Under the pieces are notes generated by a model that saw only the letters and a list, made by a program, of their open reading frames with translations, did no database searches and was not told where the DNA came from. A program made the position numbers and the translations under genes. A DNA stretch of 60,451 nucleotides from Catenulispora pinistramenti (GTDB taxonomy: Bacteria > Actinomycetota > Actinomycetes > Streptomycetales > Catenulisporaceae). This document shows, one piece after another, positions 41,246 through 48,863 of this stretch (position 1 is its first letter; the number at the start of each line of letters is the position of its first letter). The stretch is from contig NZ_JAAFYZ010000039.1 of the NCBI RefSeq assembly GCF_018274385.1, positions 1 to 60,451 of the forward strand, given 5' to 3'.

Positions 41246-43197
41246 GATGCGCTCCTCGTGGGGTTCGTGGAGTCGAGCGAGCCGGGAGCGACCTGGATCG
41301 TAGTGCCCGTAGTGCCCGTAGTGCCCGTAGTGCCCGTAGTGCCCGTAGTGCGCGTGGCGCCCGTGGTGCCCGGGTAGGGCGGGAAGACCGGCGGCGGGCT
41401 GGTGGTGGTGCAACTCGTCGGCAGGACCCCGGAGTTGCCGCCGGCGTCGGTGATTTTGAAGTTGCCGGCGTCGCAGCTGTAGCTGGGGGTCTTGCACTGG
41501 TCGGCCTGGGCGATGCCGGTCCCGGTGACGTTCTTCAGCACCACCGAGCCGCCGGTCTGGTCCTGGAAGGCGAAGGTGCCGGTCCCGGCGATGGTCACGG
41601 TGTCCAGGCTGACGCCGTTGACGGTGCCCTGGATCCACTGGACGGCTTCGTAAGGGCTCTGCTCTATCAGGGCATTGCTGACGTTGACCGGCCCGGTGAT
41701 GGTGGCCTGCTGCGCGTCGAACCACAAGGCCCCGACGCCGAAGTTCCAGTTCGGGTCGAGGTCGCCGTCCCGGAGCATCGTGTTGCCGGAGATCGTGTAC
41801 AGGCCGACCGGGGTGGACGAGAAGCGCTGGCCGATATGGATGCCGCCGCCCTGGCTGATGCCGGAGTCCACGACGCGGTTCCCGGTGATGGTGTTGTTGT
41901 CGCCGCCGTATCCGGCGATGCCGTTGGCGAGCTGCTGGAGCTGGACGGTGTCGTCCGAGATCGTGTCGTGCGAATCCGAGCCGATACTGGCGTCGGCCCA
42001 CAGGGCGATGCCGTCGTCGCCGGTGTTGCGGACATTGCTGTCGGCGATGGTCGAACCGGTGACGCCGCCGTGCAGGTTGATGCCGTCGGCGGTGGTGTCG
42101 CGGATCCGCATGCCGGAGAAGGTCAGGTTGCTCATGGGGCCGTCCATCCAGGCCCCGACCTTCATGTGCTCGATCCAGATGTCGGACACCGTGGAGTTGC
42201 TCATCGCCCCGCCGATGCCGTTGACCTGCGCGCTGTCGTTGCGGATCTGGACGTTGCCGGAGATCGCGAAGTTCGACAGGTGCACCTTGGTGCTCGGGTT
42301 GGGCGCGGCGTTCCCGTAGAAGCCGGGAGCCGCTCCGGCCACGGTCGAGTACCACATGCCCGCGCCTTCGACGGTGACATCGTTGACGGCGATGTGGCCC
42401 GGGACGTTGAAGGTCCCCGGCGGGATCCACACCGTGCCGCCCGCGCCGGCCGCGGCTATTGCGGCGTTGAACGCGGCGGTCGCGTCGGCGACGCCGGTCG
42501 GGTCGGCACCCTTGCTGGTCACCGACACCGAACCGGCCGGCTGCCTTGCCGGCGCCGCGACGTTCTCGAAGTCCGCGACGTCGATCGTATAGGCCGAGGC
42601 GGTGTCCTCGGAGTCGACTTGCAGCTTGAAGGTGGTGCCGGCCGGATAGGTCGAGGAGAGCAGCCGGTGGACCTCGTCGTAGAAGTGGTGCGGCTTGCCG
42701 TTGCTCGGGTTGTTGGTGAACGGGTAGGTGCCGTAGTACCAGGAGTAGGCGTTGGTCAGCGAGAAGTCGGGCTGCTTGGTGCCGTTGACGTACAGGGACA
42801 GCGGGGCGTTGTAGACGGAGCCGGTCGCGGTGTCCGGGATGCTGTAACGGAAGTCGATCGAGTTGGTGGCCACCGGCGTGGTGAAGGCGACGTACCGTCC
42901 CTGGCCTTGAAGCGTCACCGCCTTGCGGCCGGAGGCCTCGTCGGCGAGCTGGCCCGCGGCGAAGCTGGGGCCGATGACGGATCCGTTGGTCGCCTGGCTC
43001 TCGGCCTCCACCTCGGTATACGGCAGGCTCGCCCCGGCACCGCCGGTGGCTGCCGCCGGGGTGGCGGTGGTGGCCGCGGTCGGGGCGGAAGCGGGCGTCG
43101 TGGCGGCGGTGGCGGTCGCGGTCAGAGCTGAGGCCATCAGGACGGCGCCGCCCGCCGCGCCCAAGGTTCTTCGCAGTGTTGGGATCTTCTGTGACAC
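41242..43197 (-). CDS. Secreted CBM35/CBM6 plus parallel beta-helix glycan hydrolase (GH87/GH28-like)
   Basis: 651 residues from GTG 43197; AAAGGA is nine bases upstream. The signal peptide (TLRRTLGAAGGAVLMASALT...ATA) precedes a carbohydrate-binding module, YTEVEAESQATNGSVIGPSF to about residue 210. A right-handed beta helix follows, from SKGADPTGVADATAAFNAAI through rungs such as MRIRDTTADGINLHGGVTGS and NVRNTGDDGIALWADASIGS. The Asp-Asp pair in TGDDG resembles the catalytic region of alpha-1,3-glucanase/mycodextranase (GH87) enzymes. The C-terminal linker carries Thr-Thr-Gly repeats. First gene of the two-gene hydrolase operon. The exact family is uncertain. Confidence 0.8.
   Translation of the reverse strand: MSQKIPTLRRTLGAAGGAVLMASALTATATAATTPASAPTAATTATPAAATGGAGASLPYTEVEAESQATNGSVIGPSFAAGQLADEASGRKAVTLQGQGRYVAFTTPVATNSIDFRYSIPDTATGSVYNAPLSLYVNGTKQPDFSLTNAYSWYYGTYPFTNNPSNGKPHHFYDEVHRLLSSTYPAGTTFKLQVDSEDTASAYTIDVADFENVAAPARQPAGSVSVTSKGADPTGVADATAAFNAAIAAAGAGGTVWIPPGTFNVPGHIAVNDVTVEGAGMWYSTVAGAAPGFYGNAAPNPSTKVHLSNFAISGNVQIRNDSAQVNGIGGAMSNSTVSDIWIEHMKVGAWMDGPMSNLTFSGMRIRDTTADGINLHGGVTGSTIADSNVRNTGDDGIALWADASIGSDSHDTISDDTVQLQQLANGIAGYGGDNNTITGNRVVDSGISQGGGIHIGQRFSSTPVGLYTISGNTMLRDGDLDPNWNFGVGALWFDAQQATITGPVNVSNALIEQSPYEAVQWIQGTVNGVSLDTVTIAGTGTFAFQDQTGGSVVLKNVTGTGIAQADQCKTPSYSCDAGNFKITDAGGNSGVLPTSCTTTSPPPVFPPYPGTTGATRTTGTTGTTGTTGTTGTTIQVAPGSLDSTNPTRSAS
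41300..41371 (-). repeat. Eight 9-bp tandem repeats encoding a Thr-Thr-Gly linker
   Basis: Five identical GTAGTGCCC units followed by three variants (GTAGTGCGC, GTGGCGCCC, GTGGTGCCC). In the gene's frame they encode TTG repeats near the C-terminus of the beta-helix hydrolase. A flexible linker is likely; slippage would change its length in frame. Confidence 0.92.
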
Positions 43198-43535
43198 CCC
43201 TGATTCCTTTCGACGTGAGGACCATGAAGTGATCGCGATCGTCAAGGGGCGGCGATGCACGGAGGAACGTAACAGTGCGGACAGATGTCTGCAATATTCC
43301 GACAACATTGCGTTAAGAAGTCGATCAGCGTCAGAAAAATGCTTTGCCGCCAGAAGATCGGTGAGCGCGGCGAAAGGTTGATCCAGTGTGACCGAGGGGG
43401 TATTGTCGGCGACAGACCGTCAGAGCAGGATCCTGATTCAGTCGGTCGCGGGGCGGGCAGTACTGTTCGAATCGGCTGGCGCGGGGGTACTTGTCTTGTC
43501 AGTGATCGAAGGCGACGCCGGGTCAGGCTCCTGAC
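43198..43535. promoter_or_regulatory. Divergent gap between hydrolase operon and LuxR gene; palindrome GTCAGG-CT-CCTGAC
   Basis: 338 bases without a gene. GATCGCGATC lies at 43230-43239, CAGTACTG at 43458-43465, and a perfect GTCAGG-CT-CCTGAC repeat at 43522-43535 ends immediately before the LuxR ATG. The stretch 43290-43340 is AT-richer and probably holds the hydrolase promoter, but I cannot place -35 and -10 boxes with confidence. Confidence 0.55.
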
Positions 43536-44222
43536 ATGCGGCGCCCATCCGGCCGGCGGCACGGTGACGGCGGCGACCCGGCCCGCCGGGCGATAGCGGT
43601 GATCGAACCGAGCGAGGTCATCCGCCTCGGGCTGGTCGCGATGCTGTCGTCCATGAGCTTCGTGTCCAGGGTCGTGACCATGACCGAGGTCGACGCGCTC
43701 TTCGACGACCAGGGGGAGAGCGCCGCCGACACCGTTTTGGCCTCTGAGTCCCTGGACCCCGATGCGCTGGCCAGGCTCCAGGAACTGACCGCGGCCGCCG
43801 GTGTCGAACTCCTGATGGTGCTGAACAACGGCGACGCGTCGCGGCTCGGCGATGTCGCCGAGCAGGCCGCCTCCGGCTCGATCGCGTTCGATGCGCTGAA
43901 CGTCGAGAACCTGAGCCGGGTGTTGCAGGGCATGGCCGCCGATGACGACCAGGTCGAGCCGCCCGCCAAACCGGGCCGCCGGCCGGCTCCCCGCCCCTGG
44001 CGCCATCTGAGCGCTGCCTGGCCGCGAATCCAGCTGACCCAGCGCGAGCTCGACATCCTGGTGTTGCTTTCGGAGGGGCTGAGCAACAAGCAGATCGCCC
44101 CGAGGATCGGCATCTCAGAGCACGGAGTCAAACGCCACGTCACGAACGTCCTGGCGAAACTGAACTGCACGAATCGGACCGAGGCCGTCGCTTACGCGCT
44201 CCAGCAGGGCTTGCTGGCCTAA
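43536..44222 (+). CDS. LuxR-type (NarL-like) regulator with degenerate receiver
   Basis: 228 residues. The C-terminal LuxR helix-turn-helix is complete: LTQRELDILVLLSEGLSNKQ, IAPRIGISEHGVKRHVTNVL, AKLNCTNRTEAVAYALQQGL. The N-terminal half (AIAVIEPSEVIRLGLVAMLS) follows the receiver fold, but the strand that normally carries the phospho-acceptor Asp reads DTVLASESLDPD, with Ala or Ser at the acceptor position. It is therefore probably phosphorylation-independent. Placed between the hydrolase operon and the lipopeptide genes and reading toward the latter, it is the likely pathway regulator. The start abuts a palindrome and has no ribosome site, so a downstream start is possible. Confidence 0.85.
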   Translation: MRRPSGRRHGDGGDPARRAIAVIEPSEVIRLGLVAMLSSMSFVSRVVTMTEVDALFDDQGESAADTVLASESLDPDALARLQELTAAAGVELLMVLNNGDASRLGDVAEQAASGSIAFDALNVENLSRVLQGMAADDDQVEPPAKPGRRPAPRPWRHLSAAWPRIQLTQRELDILVLLSEGLSNKQIAPRIGISEHGVKRHVTNVLAKLNCTNRTEAVAYALQQGLLA

Positions 44223-44230
44223 GCGGTTCC

Positions 44231-44261
44231 AGCAGCGCGTCATCGGCCCGGGCGCGCTGCT
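44231..44261 (+). terminator. Hairpin downstream of the LuxR gene
   Basis: AGCAGCGCG and CGCGCTGCT pair perfectly over nine bases with a 13-base loop, starting nine bases after the LuxR stop. No U-tract follows, so this is a moderate terminator candidate. Confidence 0.5.
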
Positions 44262-44507
44262 CGGGCCCTGAGGCGGTACGCGTGCGGTCCCGCGATCCCG
44301 CCATCACGGCAGCTCACGATAGCCGGGTCCCCGACCGTTCTCGTTCGACGGCCTGATACAGGGTATTGATACGCGTCGAGCCGAAGGCCCGTGCGTTCAT
44401 CCGCTCAAGGCTGTTCGTCTGCTCAAGTCTGCCCGTTCGGCGATCGCAGAGCGGCCGCCTTGACCCTCCCAGCCCAGGCAGCGGTCCGAATACCGCGATC
44501 GGGGAGT

Positions 44508-44528
44508 CCGATCGGGGTACCCGATCGG
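44508..44528. promoter_or_regulatory. Perfect palindrome CCGATCGGG-GTA-CCCGATCGG before the lipopeptide genes
   Basis: Nine-base perfect arms around GTA, with a third half-site (CGATCGGGG) about ten bases to the left. It lies roughly 120-150 bases upstream of the acyl-AMP ligase start. Candidate binding site for the LuxR-type regulator or another pathway controller. Confidence 0.65.
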
Positions 44529-44646
44529 CGCTGCGCTCGCTTCGGGTCGCCTCGTAGGATCTGAAAGTGATCAAGGAAGGCCCCCGACCGGTGCGCCAGA
44601 CTCCCGGCGGTTGGGCCGCCTGATCTGACGGGATGCCCTTCGAGGG

Positions 44647-46293
44647 GTGGGGGACGGCGTGGTGTCTGACAACGGTCGTACTTTGCACGGAGAGCTGGAT
44701 CGGACGGCACGCTCCCAACCGGGGCAGCTGGTGAGCTTCGTCAACGAGCGGGTGGAACTCCGCTTGGACGAGTTGTGCGCACAGTCGAGGTCGATGGCGC
44801 TCGTCATGGCCGAATCGGGCGTCCGGCGCGGTGATCGCGTGGGCCTGATGCTCGCCAACGAACCCGCCTTCTTGATCTCCCTGGTCGCGTTGAGCCGCCT
44901 CGGCGCGTGCGCGTGCCCCCTGTCGTTGCCCACTTCGGGACGCGATGGCTACGCGGAGAAGGTGCAGGGCATCCTGGCCGCGGCGGGGGTCCGGCAGGTC
45001 GTCGTCTCGCGCAAGCTCGCGCGGCTGAAATCGTTGCTCGCGCAGGCCTTGGCAGGTGTCTCCCAGCTTCCGGCAGACGAACTAGCGCATGGCGAAGCGG
45101 GGGAGTTCCCCGAGGTATCAGGGGACGATGATCTGATCGTCCAGTTCACCTCGGGAAGCACGTCGCGTCCGAAGGGCGTGCGGCTTCGCCAGACCAACCT
45201 GCTGGCCGGGCTCGACGCCATCCGGCTGGGCGTGGATCTGGGCCGGCCCGGCGACCGGGCGGGCGTCTGGCTGCCGCTCTTTCACGACATGGGTCTGGTC
45301 GGCATGCTCGCCGCGGTGGTGACCGGCATCCCGGTCAGCATCTGGTCGCCGTCGTCCTTTGTGAAGGACCCGGCGAGGTGGCTGCGCGAGGTGTCCGACG
45401 GGGGCCACACCGCGTGCGCCATGCCCAACTTCGCCTACGACCTTTTGCGCCAGGCCGTTCCCGCCGATGATGTGCCGGGCTACGACCTCAGCCGGTGGCG
45501 GGTCGCGTTCAACGGCGCCGAACCGATCGCGGCGGACTCGGTGGCGGCATTCCTGGCACACTTCGAGCCCGCCGGGTTCAGACCTGAGGCGATGCTGCCG
45601 GTGTACGGCCTGGCCGAGGCGACGCTCGCGGTGGCCTTCCCGCCGCTGGGCCGCGAGCCCAAAGTGGACTGGGTCGACCGCGTCACCCTGGCCGAGTCCG
45701 CTCTCGCGGTGCCCAGGGATTCGGCATCGTCCGGCGCGCGGCCGGTGGTGGCGCTCGGCGGACCGGTCGCCGGCATCGAGTTCCGCATCGCCGACCCGAA
45801 GAACGACGGAGTGCTCGGTGAGCGCAGGGTCGGCGAGGTCCAGGTGCAGGGCGCCCCGGTCACCCCGGGCTATGTGGGCACGCAAGAGCAGCCGTTGACT
45901 GTGGACGGCTGGCTGCGCACCGGGGATCTCGGCTACCTCGCCGACGGAGAGCTGCATGTGACCGGGCGGATCAAGGAGATGATGATCGTCCGCGGGGTCA
46001 ATTACTACCCCGAGGACATCGAGGCCCTGATCCGCGCCGATGCCGAGGTCTACCGCCGGCGGTGCGTGGCCTTCATCGAGGGCTCGGAAGCCGCCGAGCG
46101 CATCGTCCTGGTGGCCGAGACCACCGTGGACGACGATGACGAGCGGTCGCGGCTGCGCGAACGGCTGCGGGCGAAAGTGATCGCCGAGACCGGTCTGGAA
46201 CAACTCGCGGTGACCCTGGTCGGGCCGAACTCCATCCCGCGCACCAGCAGCGGGAAGCTGAAGCGGCTTGAGTCGAATCGGCTCGTCGTATGA
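44647..46293 (+). CDS. Fatty acyl-AMP ligase (FAAL) activating the lipopeptide's fatty acid
   Basis: 548 residues. Starts at GTG 44647; in-frame GTGs at 44659 and 44662 have a better-spaced purine tract. VQFTSGSTSRPKGV (near residue 165) is the P-loop, VWLPLFHDMGLVGML the FAAL-type second motif, VYGLAEATLAVAF the third and GWLRTGDLGYLADGELHVTG the C-terminal hinge, ending PRTSSGKLKRLES. The W-L-P-x-x-H-D-M-G-L pattern distinguishes FAALs from CoA ligases. It should form acyl-AMP and load the acyl carrier protein encoded two genes on, as in ramoplanin, enduracidin and daptomycin-type pathways. First gene of the operon; overlaps the thioesterase start (ATGA). Confidence 0.93.
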   Translation: MGDGVVSDNGRTLHGELDRTARSQPGQLVSFVNERVELRLDELCAQSRSMALVMAESGVRRGDRVGLMLANEPAFLISLVALSRLGACACPLSLPTSGRDGYAEKVQGILAAAGVRQVVVSRKLARLKSLLAQALAGVSQLPADELAHGEAGEFPEVSGDDDLIVQFTSGSTSRPKGVRLRQTNLLAGLDAIRLGVDLGRPGDRAGVWLPLFHDMGLVGMLAAVVTGIPVSIWSPSSFVKDPARWLREVSDGGHTACAMPNFAYDLLRQAVPADDVPGYDLSRWRVAFNGAEPIAADSVAAFLAHFEPAGFRPEAMLPVYGLAEATLAVAFPPLGREPKVDWVDRVTLAESALAVPRDSASSGARPVVALGGPVAGIEFRIADPKNDGVLGERRVGEVQVQGAPVTPGYVGTQEQPLTVDGWLRTGDLGYLADGELHVTGRIKEMMIVRGVNYYPEDIEALIRADAEVYRRRCVAFIEGSEAAERIVLVAETTVDDDDERSRLRERLRAKVIAETGLEQLAVTLVGPNSIPRTSSGKLKRLESNRLVV

Positions 46294-46853
46294 CGGCCGA
46301 ACCCTCCGGCGGGCAGATTGCGCAGACTGAGCCGATCGAGCCGACTGCGACGATCGAGTTGCCGTGGCGCGTGCTGCCCGACTACCGGTGTTTCGGCTGC
46401 TCGCCGGCTAATGGCAAGGGCCTGCGACTCACCTTCCAGCCGGACGGCGACGGAATCGCCTGCGCGTTGCGCTTCGATCGCGACTACGAATCCCATCCCG
46501 GGGTCGTGCACGGCGGAGTCCTGTCGACCGTATGCGACGAGATCATGGGCAACCTGCTTGTCCTGCGCGTCGGCATCCCGGTCTTCACCACGACGTTACG
46601 GGTCCGCTTCATCACGTCGGCGAGCATCGGCGTCGACTACCGGTGCGTCGCCACGACCACCGCGGACAGCGGGACGCCCGGCCCTTACCAGGCGCGTGCC
46701 GAGGTGTTCGACGAAGCCGGCGGCCTGGTGGTCTCCGCGGTCGGCCAGTACCACCCGATCGCCGTCGAGGAGAACCGCGACCGCATAGACATGACCGACG
46801 AACAGGCCATTCTCATCGAGCGTGAGCTCGCCAAATTGAGAGCAGACCATTGA
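46290..46853 (+). CDS. Hotdog-fold (PaaI-type) thioesterase
   Basis: 187 residues. HPGVVHGGVLSTVCDEIMGN is the hotdog active-site helix with the catalytic acidic residue (the HGG-x-x-x-x-x-x-D/E pattern). FTTTLRVRFITSASIGVDYR is the central strand. An N-terminal extension of about 35 residues contains CFGCSPANGKGLRL, a paired-Cys element seen in related actinobacterial thioesterases. Expected to hydrolyse acyl-ACP or acyl-CoA. Between ligase and carrier protein, it may edit misloaded carriers or release acyl groups. Ends ten bases before the ACP start. Confidence 0.87.
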   Translation: MTAEPSGGQIAQTEPIEPTATIELPWRVLPDYRCFGCSPANGKGLRLTFQPDGDGIACALRFDRDYESHPGVVHGGVLSTVCDEIMGNLLVLRVGIPVFTTTLRVRFITSASIGVDYRCVATTTADSGTPGPYQARAEVFDEAGGLVVSAVGQYHPIAVEENRDRIDMTDEQAILIERELAKLRADH

Positions 46854-46863
46854 GGAGCGATCG

Positions 46864-47118
46864 ATGAAGGCAACGGATACCGGCGAGAGCATCGCCGAGA
46901 CCGTGAGCGGGCTGATCCGGCAGGCCGTCGGCGACGTGGCCGACGACACAGACCTGCGCATGATCGAGGGCGTGGACTCGGTCAAGGTATTGAGGGTCAT
47001 CGCCGCGGTCGAGCGCACCTACGACATCGAGCTCGAAGACGAGGAGGTCTTCGCGCTCAAGACGATCGACGATGTCGTCCGCTCGGTGCGGGCCGCCGTC
47101 GAGGCGCAGGGGCTCTGA
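46864..47118 (+). CDS. Acyl carrier protein for lipid initiation
   Basis: 84 residues. The phosphopantetheine site is GVDSVKVLRVIAA, with Ser39 following Asp; Val replaces the usual Leu of DSL. The acidic second and third helices (YDIELEDEEVFALKTIDDVV) are typical. It is discrete rather than fused to the ligase. It should carry the fatty acyl chain from the acyl-AMP ligase through the desaturase, dehydrogenase and methyltransferase to the starter condensation domain. The start follows AGGAG-like GAGGAGCGATCG, and the stop overlaps the methyltransferase ATG. Confidence 0.93.
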   Translation: MKATDTGESIAETVSGLIRQAVGDVADDTDLRMIEGVDSVKVLRVIAAVERTYDIELEDEEVFALKTIDDVVRSVRAAVEAQGL

Positions 47119-47948
47119 TGACGGTCATCGACACGAATCAGCACTACGACCAGGATCCCGCCGTCTTCGAGCTGTTCCTCGATGCGCGCATGAAGTACAC
47201 CTGCGGACTCTATAAGAGCGCTGACGACACGTTGGACGTCGCGCAGGAGAACAAGCTCCACTACATCGCCGGAAAGCTGAACATGAAGCCCGGCGGCCGG
47301 CTCCTGGACATCGGCAGCGGGTGGGGATCGCTCAGCCTCTTCATGGCCTCCGAGTACGGCAGTGAGGTCGTCGGGGTGAGCCCGGCGCCGAAGCAGTGCG
47401 ACTATGTGGCACGCCGCGCGCGGCAGATGGGGATTGACGACCGGGTGAGCCTGCGCGTCAGCCATATAGAGAACCTCGACTTGGAGCCGCGCGGCTTCGA
47501 CGCCATCTCGATGGTGGGATCGAGCGCCCATCTCACCGATATCGACGCCGTGTTCGCCGCGTGCTGGTCCGCGCTGCGCCGGGGTGGACGCGTCTACCTC
47601 TCGGACAGCTGTTACCGCAATCCGGCCAAGCAAGCCGAGTTCGCCGAACGCGACAGCGCGCTGTTCGTCAAGGACGCGGTCTTCGGCGGCGGCGACATGC
47701 GGCCGCTCGCGACGTTGGTGGCAGCCGCGGAGGGCGCCGGGTTCTCCATCGTCAGTGTCGACGATCTGACCGACGACTACCGGCGCACGATCGAGGCCTG
47801 GATGGCCAATGTCGAGCGCAACGCGGACGCGTTGGACGCCATCGAAGCCGGCCTGCCGGCCAAGCTGCTCCGCTATTTCGAGATAGCGAACGCGGGCTGG
47901 GGGTTCACCACAAAGCACTACGCCTTGGTGTGCGGCAAATACCGGTGA
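47118..47948 (+). CDS. Cyclopropane-fatty-acid-synthase-like SAM methyltransferase
   Basis: 276 residues, close to mycobacterial CmaA/MmaA proteins. The N-terminus NQHYDQDPAVFELFLDARMK, YTCGLYKSADDTLDVAQENK matches the family substrate lid. LLDIGSGWGSLSLFMASEYG is the SAM motif I. In CFA synthases the region after FDAI carries a Glu that binds bicarbonate (S-x-E-M-F-E-H). Here it reads SMVGSSAHLTD and that Glu is absent. True cyclopropanation is therefore doubtful; methyl branching or another C-methylation is likelier. Starts inside the ACP stop and ends at the desaturase leader. The substrate is probably the ACP-bound unsaturated acyl chain. Confidence 0.85.
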   Translation: MTVIDTNQHYDQDPAVFELFLDARMKYTCGLYKSADDTLDVAQENKLHYIAGKLNMKPGGRLLDIGSGWGSLSLFMASEYGSEVVGVSPAPKQCDYVARRARQMGIDDRVSLRVSHIENLDLEPRGFDAISMVGSSAHLTDIDAVFAACWSALRRGGRVYLSDSCYRNPAKQAEFAERDSALFVKDAVFGGGDMRPLATLVAAAEGAGFSIVSVDDLTDDYRRTIEAWMANVERNADALDAIEAGLPAKLLRYFEIANAGWGFTTKHYALVCGKYR

Positions 47949-47959
47949 AGGGACAACCG

Positions 47960-48862
47960 ATGGCCGACTCGAATCCGGCCTCAGCCCGCATCAGCGCCAC
48001 GCTGATCGGCGCGGCGGAGGTCGACACGGCAGTTCGCTCATTCCTGCGCACGACGCCACCGCATCGGCGCTGGGACGTCGAGCACAGCTTCGACTGGGGT
48101 GCGGCGGACGCCGACCGGCTGACCGAGGGGGAACGGTCGGCCGTGGAATTCATCACCCTGATAGAGGACCACCTGCCCGGCTACTTCGCCATGTACGACA
48201 AGTTCTTCCCGGTCGATGACACCGTCGATCTGGACGTCTTCGAGCACAACAGGGAGCTGTATCACTTCTCGGTGCGATGGGCGCAGGAAGAGGACACCCA
48301 TGCCCGGGTGCTCAAGGAGTACCAGATCGCTTCCGGCATCGCCGATCCCGCGTCGCTGCGGCACCAGCTCGCGATCGAGGGGCGAAAGCGCTTCGACGTC
48401 GACTACGACCACGCCGTGCAGTTCTTCACCTATCCCTTGGTGCAGGAGAAGGCGACCCAGATCTACTACCAGCGCCTGCGGAATGTGGTCAGTGACCCGC
48501 TGCTGCGCGAGATACTCGGCCGGCTGAGCCGGGATGAGGCACGGCACTTCGCCTTCTTCTGCGACATGGTTGAGCAGTACCTGAAGAAGTACGGCGATGC
48601 GGCGATAGAGCCGATGCGGGAAGTCATCGCCGACTTCCGGATGCCGCTGGCCGATACGATCCGCGGCTACTGGCGATGGGCGCTCCGGATCGCCGACACG
48701 GCCACGTACGACCACACGGACGCCTACGAGCACCTCATCAAGGTGGTCAATCGCGCGGTGGACGCCAAGTCGAACAAGTTCGACGAGCTGGTCGACTTCG
48801 TAGCGGCGTGCCGGTCCCTTTCCGTAGGTGCACGAGTCGATGTCGGCGAGACGGTGAATTGA
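47960..48862 (+). CDS. Ferritin-like diiron acyl-ACP desaturase
   Basis: 300 residues from ATG 47960 (AAGGGA upstream). The iron-binding helices read VRWAQEEDTHARVLKEYQ (E-E-x-x-H) and LGRLSRDEARHFAFFCDMVE (D-E-x-x-H). Other diiron Glu residues lie in LIEDHLPGYF and YPLVQEKATQIYYQRL. This is the soluble acyl-ACP desaturase family (DesA type) rather than the membrane type. It should introduce a double bond into an ACP-bound chain, supplying an alkene for the neighbouring CFA-like methyltransferase. A longer frame starting at 47561 is a shadow of the methyltransferase. Confidence 0.88.
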   Translation: MADSNPASARISATLIGAAEVDTAVRSFLRTTPPHRRWDVEHSFDWGAADADRLTEGERSAVEFITLIEDHLPGYFAMYDKFFPVDDTVDLDVFEHNRELYHFSVRWAQEEDTHARVLKEYQIASGIADPASLRHQLAIEGRKRFDVDYDHAVQFFTYPLVQEKATQIYYQRLRNVVSDPLLREILGRLSRDEARHFAFFCDMVEQYLKKYGDAAIEPMREVIADFRMPLADTIRGYWRWALRIADTATYDHTDAYEHLIKVVNRAVDAKSNKFDELVDFVAACRSLSVGARVDVGETVN

Positions 48863-48863
48863 G

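Larger units (their letters stand above)
44223..44646. promoter_or_regulatory. Upstream region of the lipopeptide operon
   Basis: A 424-base gap with no gene. It opens with a hairpin (AGCAGCGCG...CGCGCTGCT, 44231-44261, 13-base loop) that may end LuxR transcription. It then has a 9-3-9 palindrome at 44508-44528 plus a further CGATCGGGG half-site near 44496. A TAGGAT near 44556 is a possible -10 box, without a clear -35. The only candidate open frames have no family resemblance. Confidence 0.6.

Noticed and set aside
38210-43294. Single 1694-residue open frame covering both glycoside hydrolase genes
   Set aside because: Only the part from 41245 to 38210 has coherent domains. The upstream part is an Arg/His-rich shadow of the beta-helix gene in another frame, kept open by high GC.
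47118-47948. Confident call as cyclopropane fatty acid synthase (cfa)
   Set aside because: The conserved Glu region of CFA synthases is replaced and the protein lacks their N-terminal domain, so a gene symbol would overstate the evidence.
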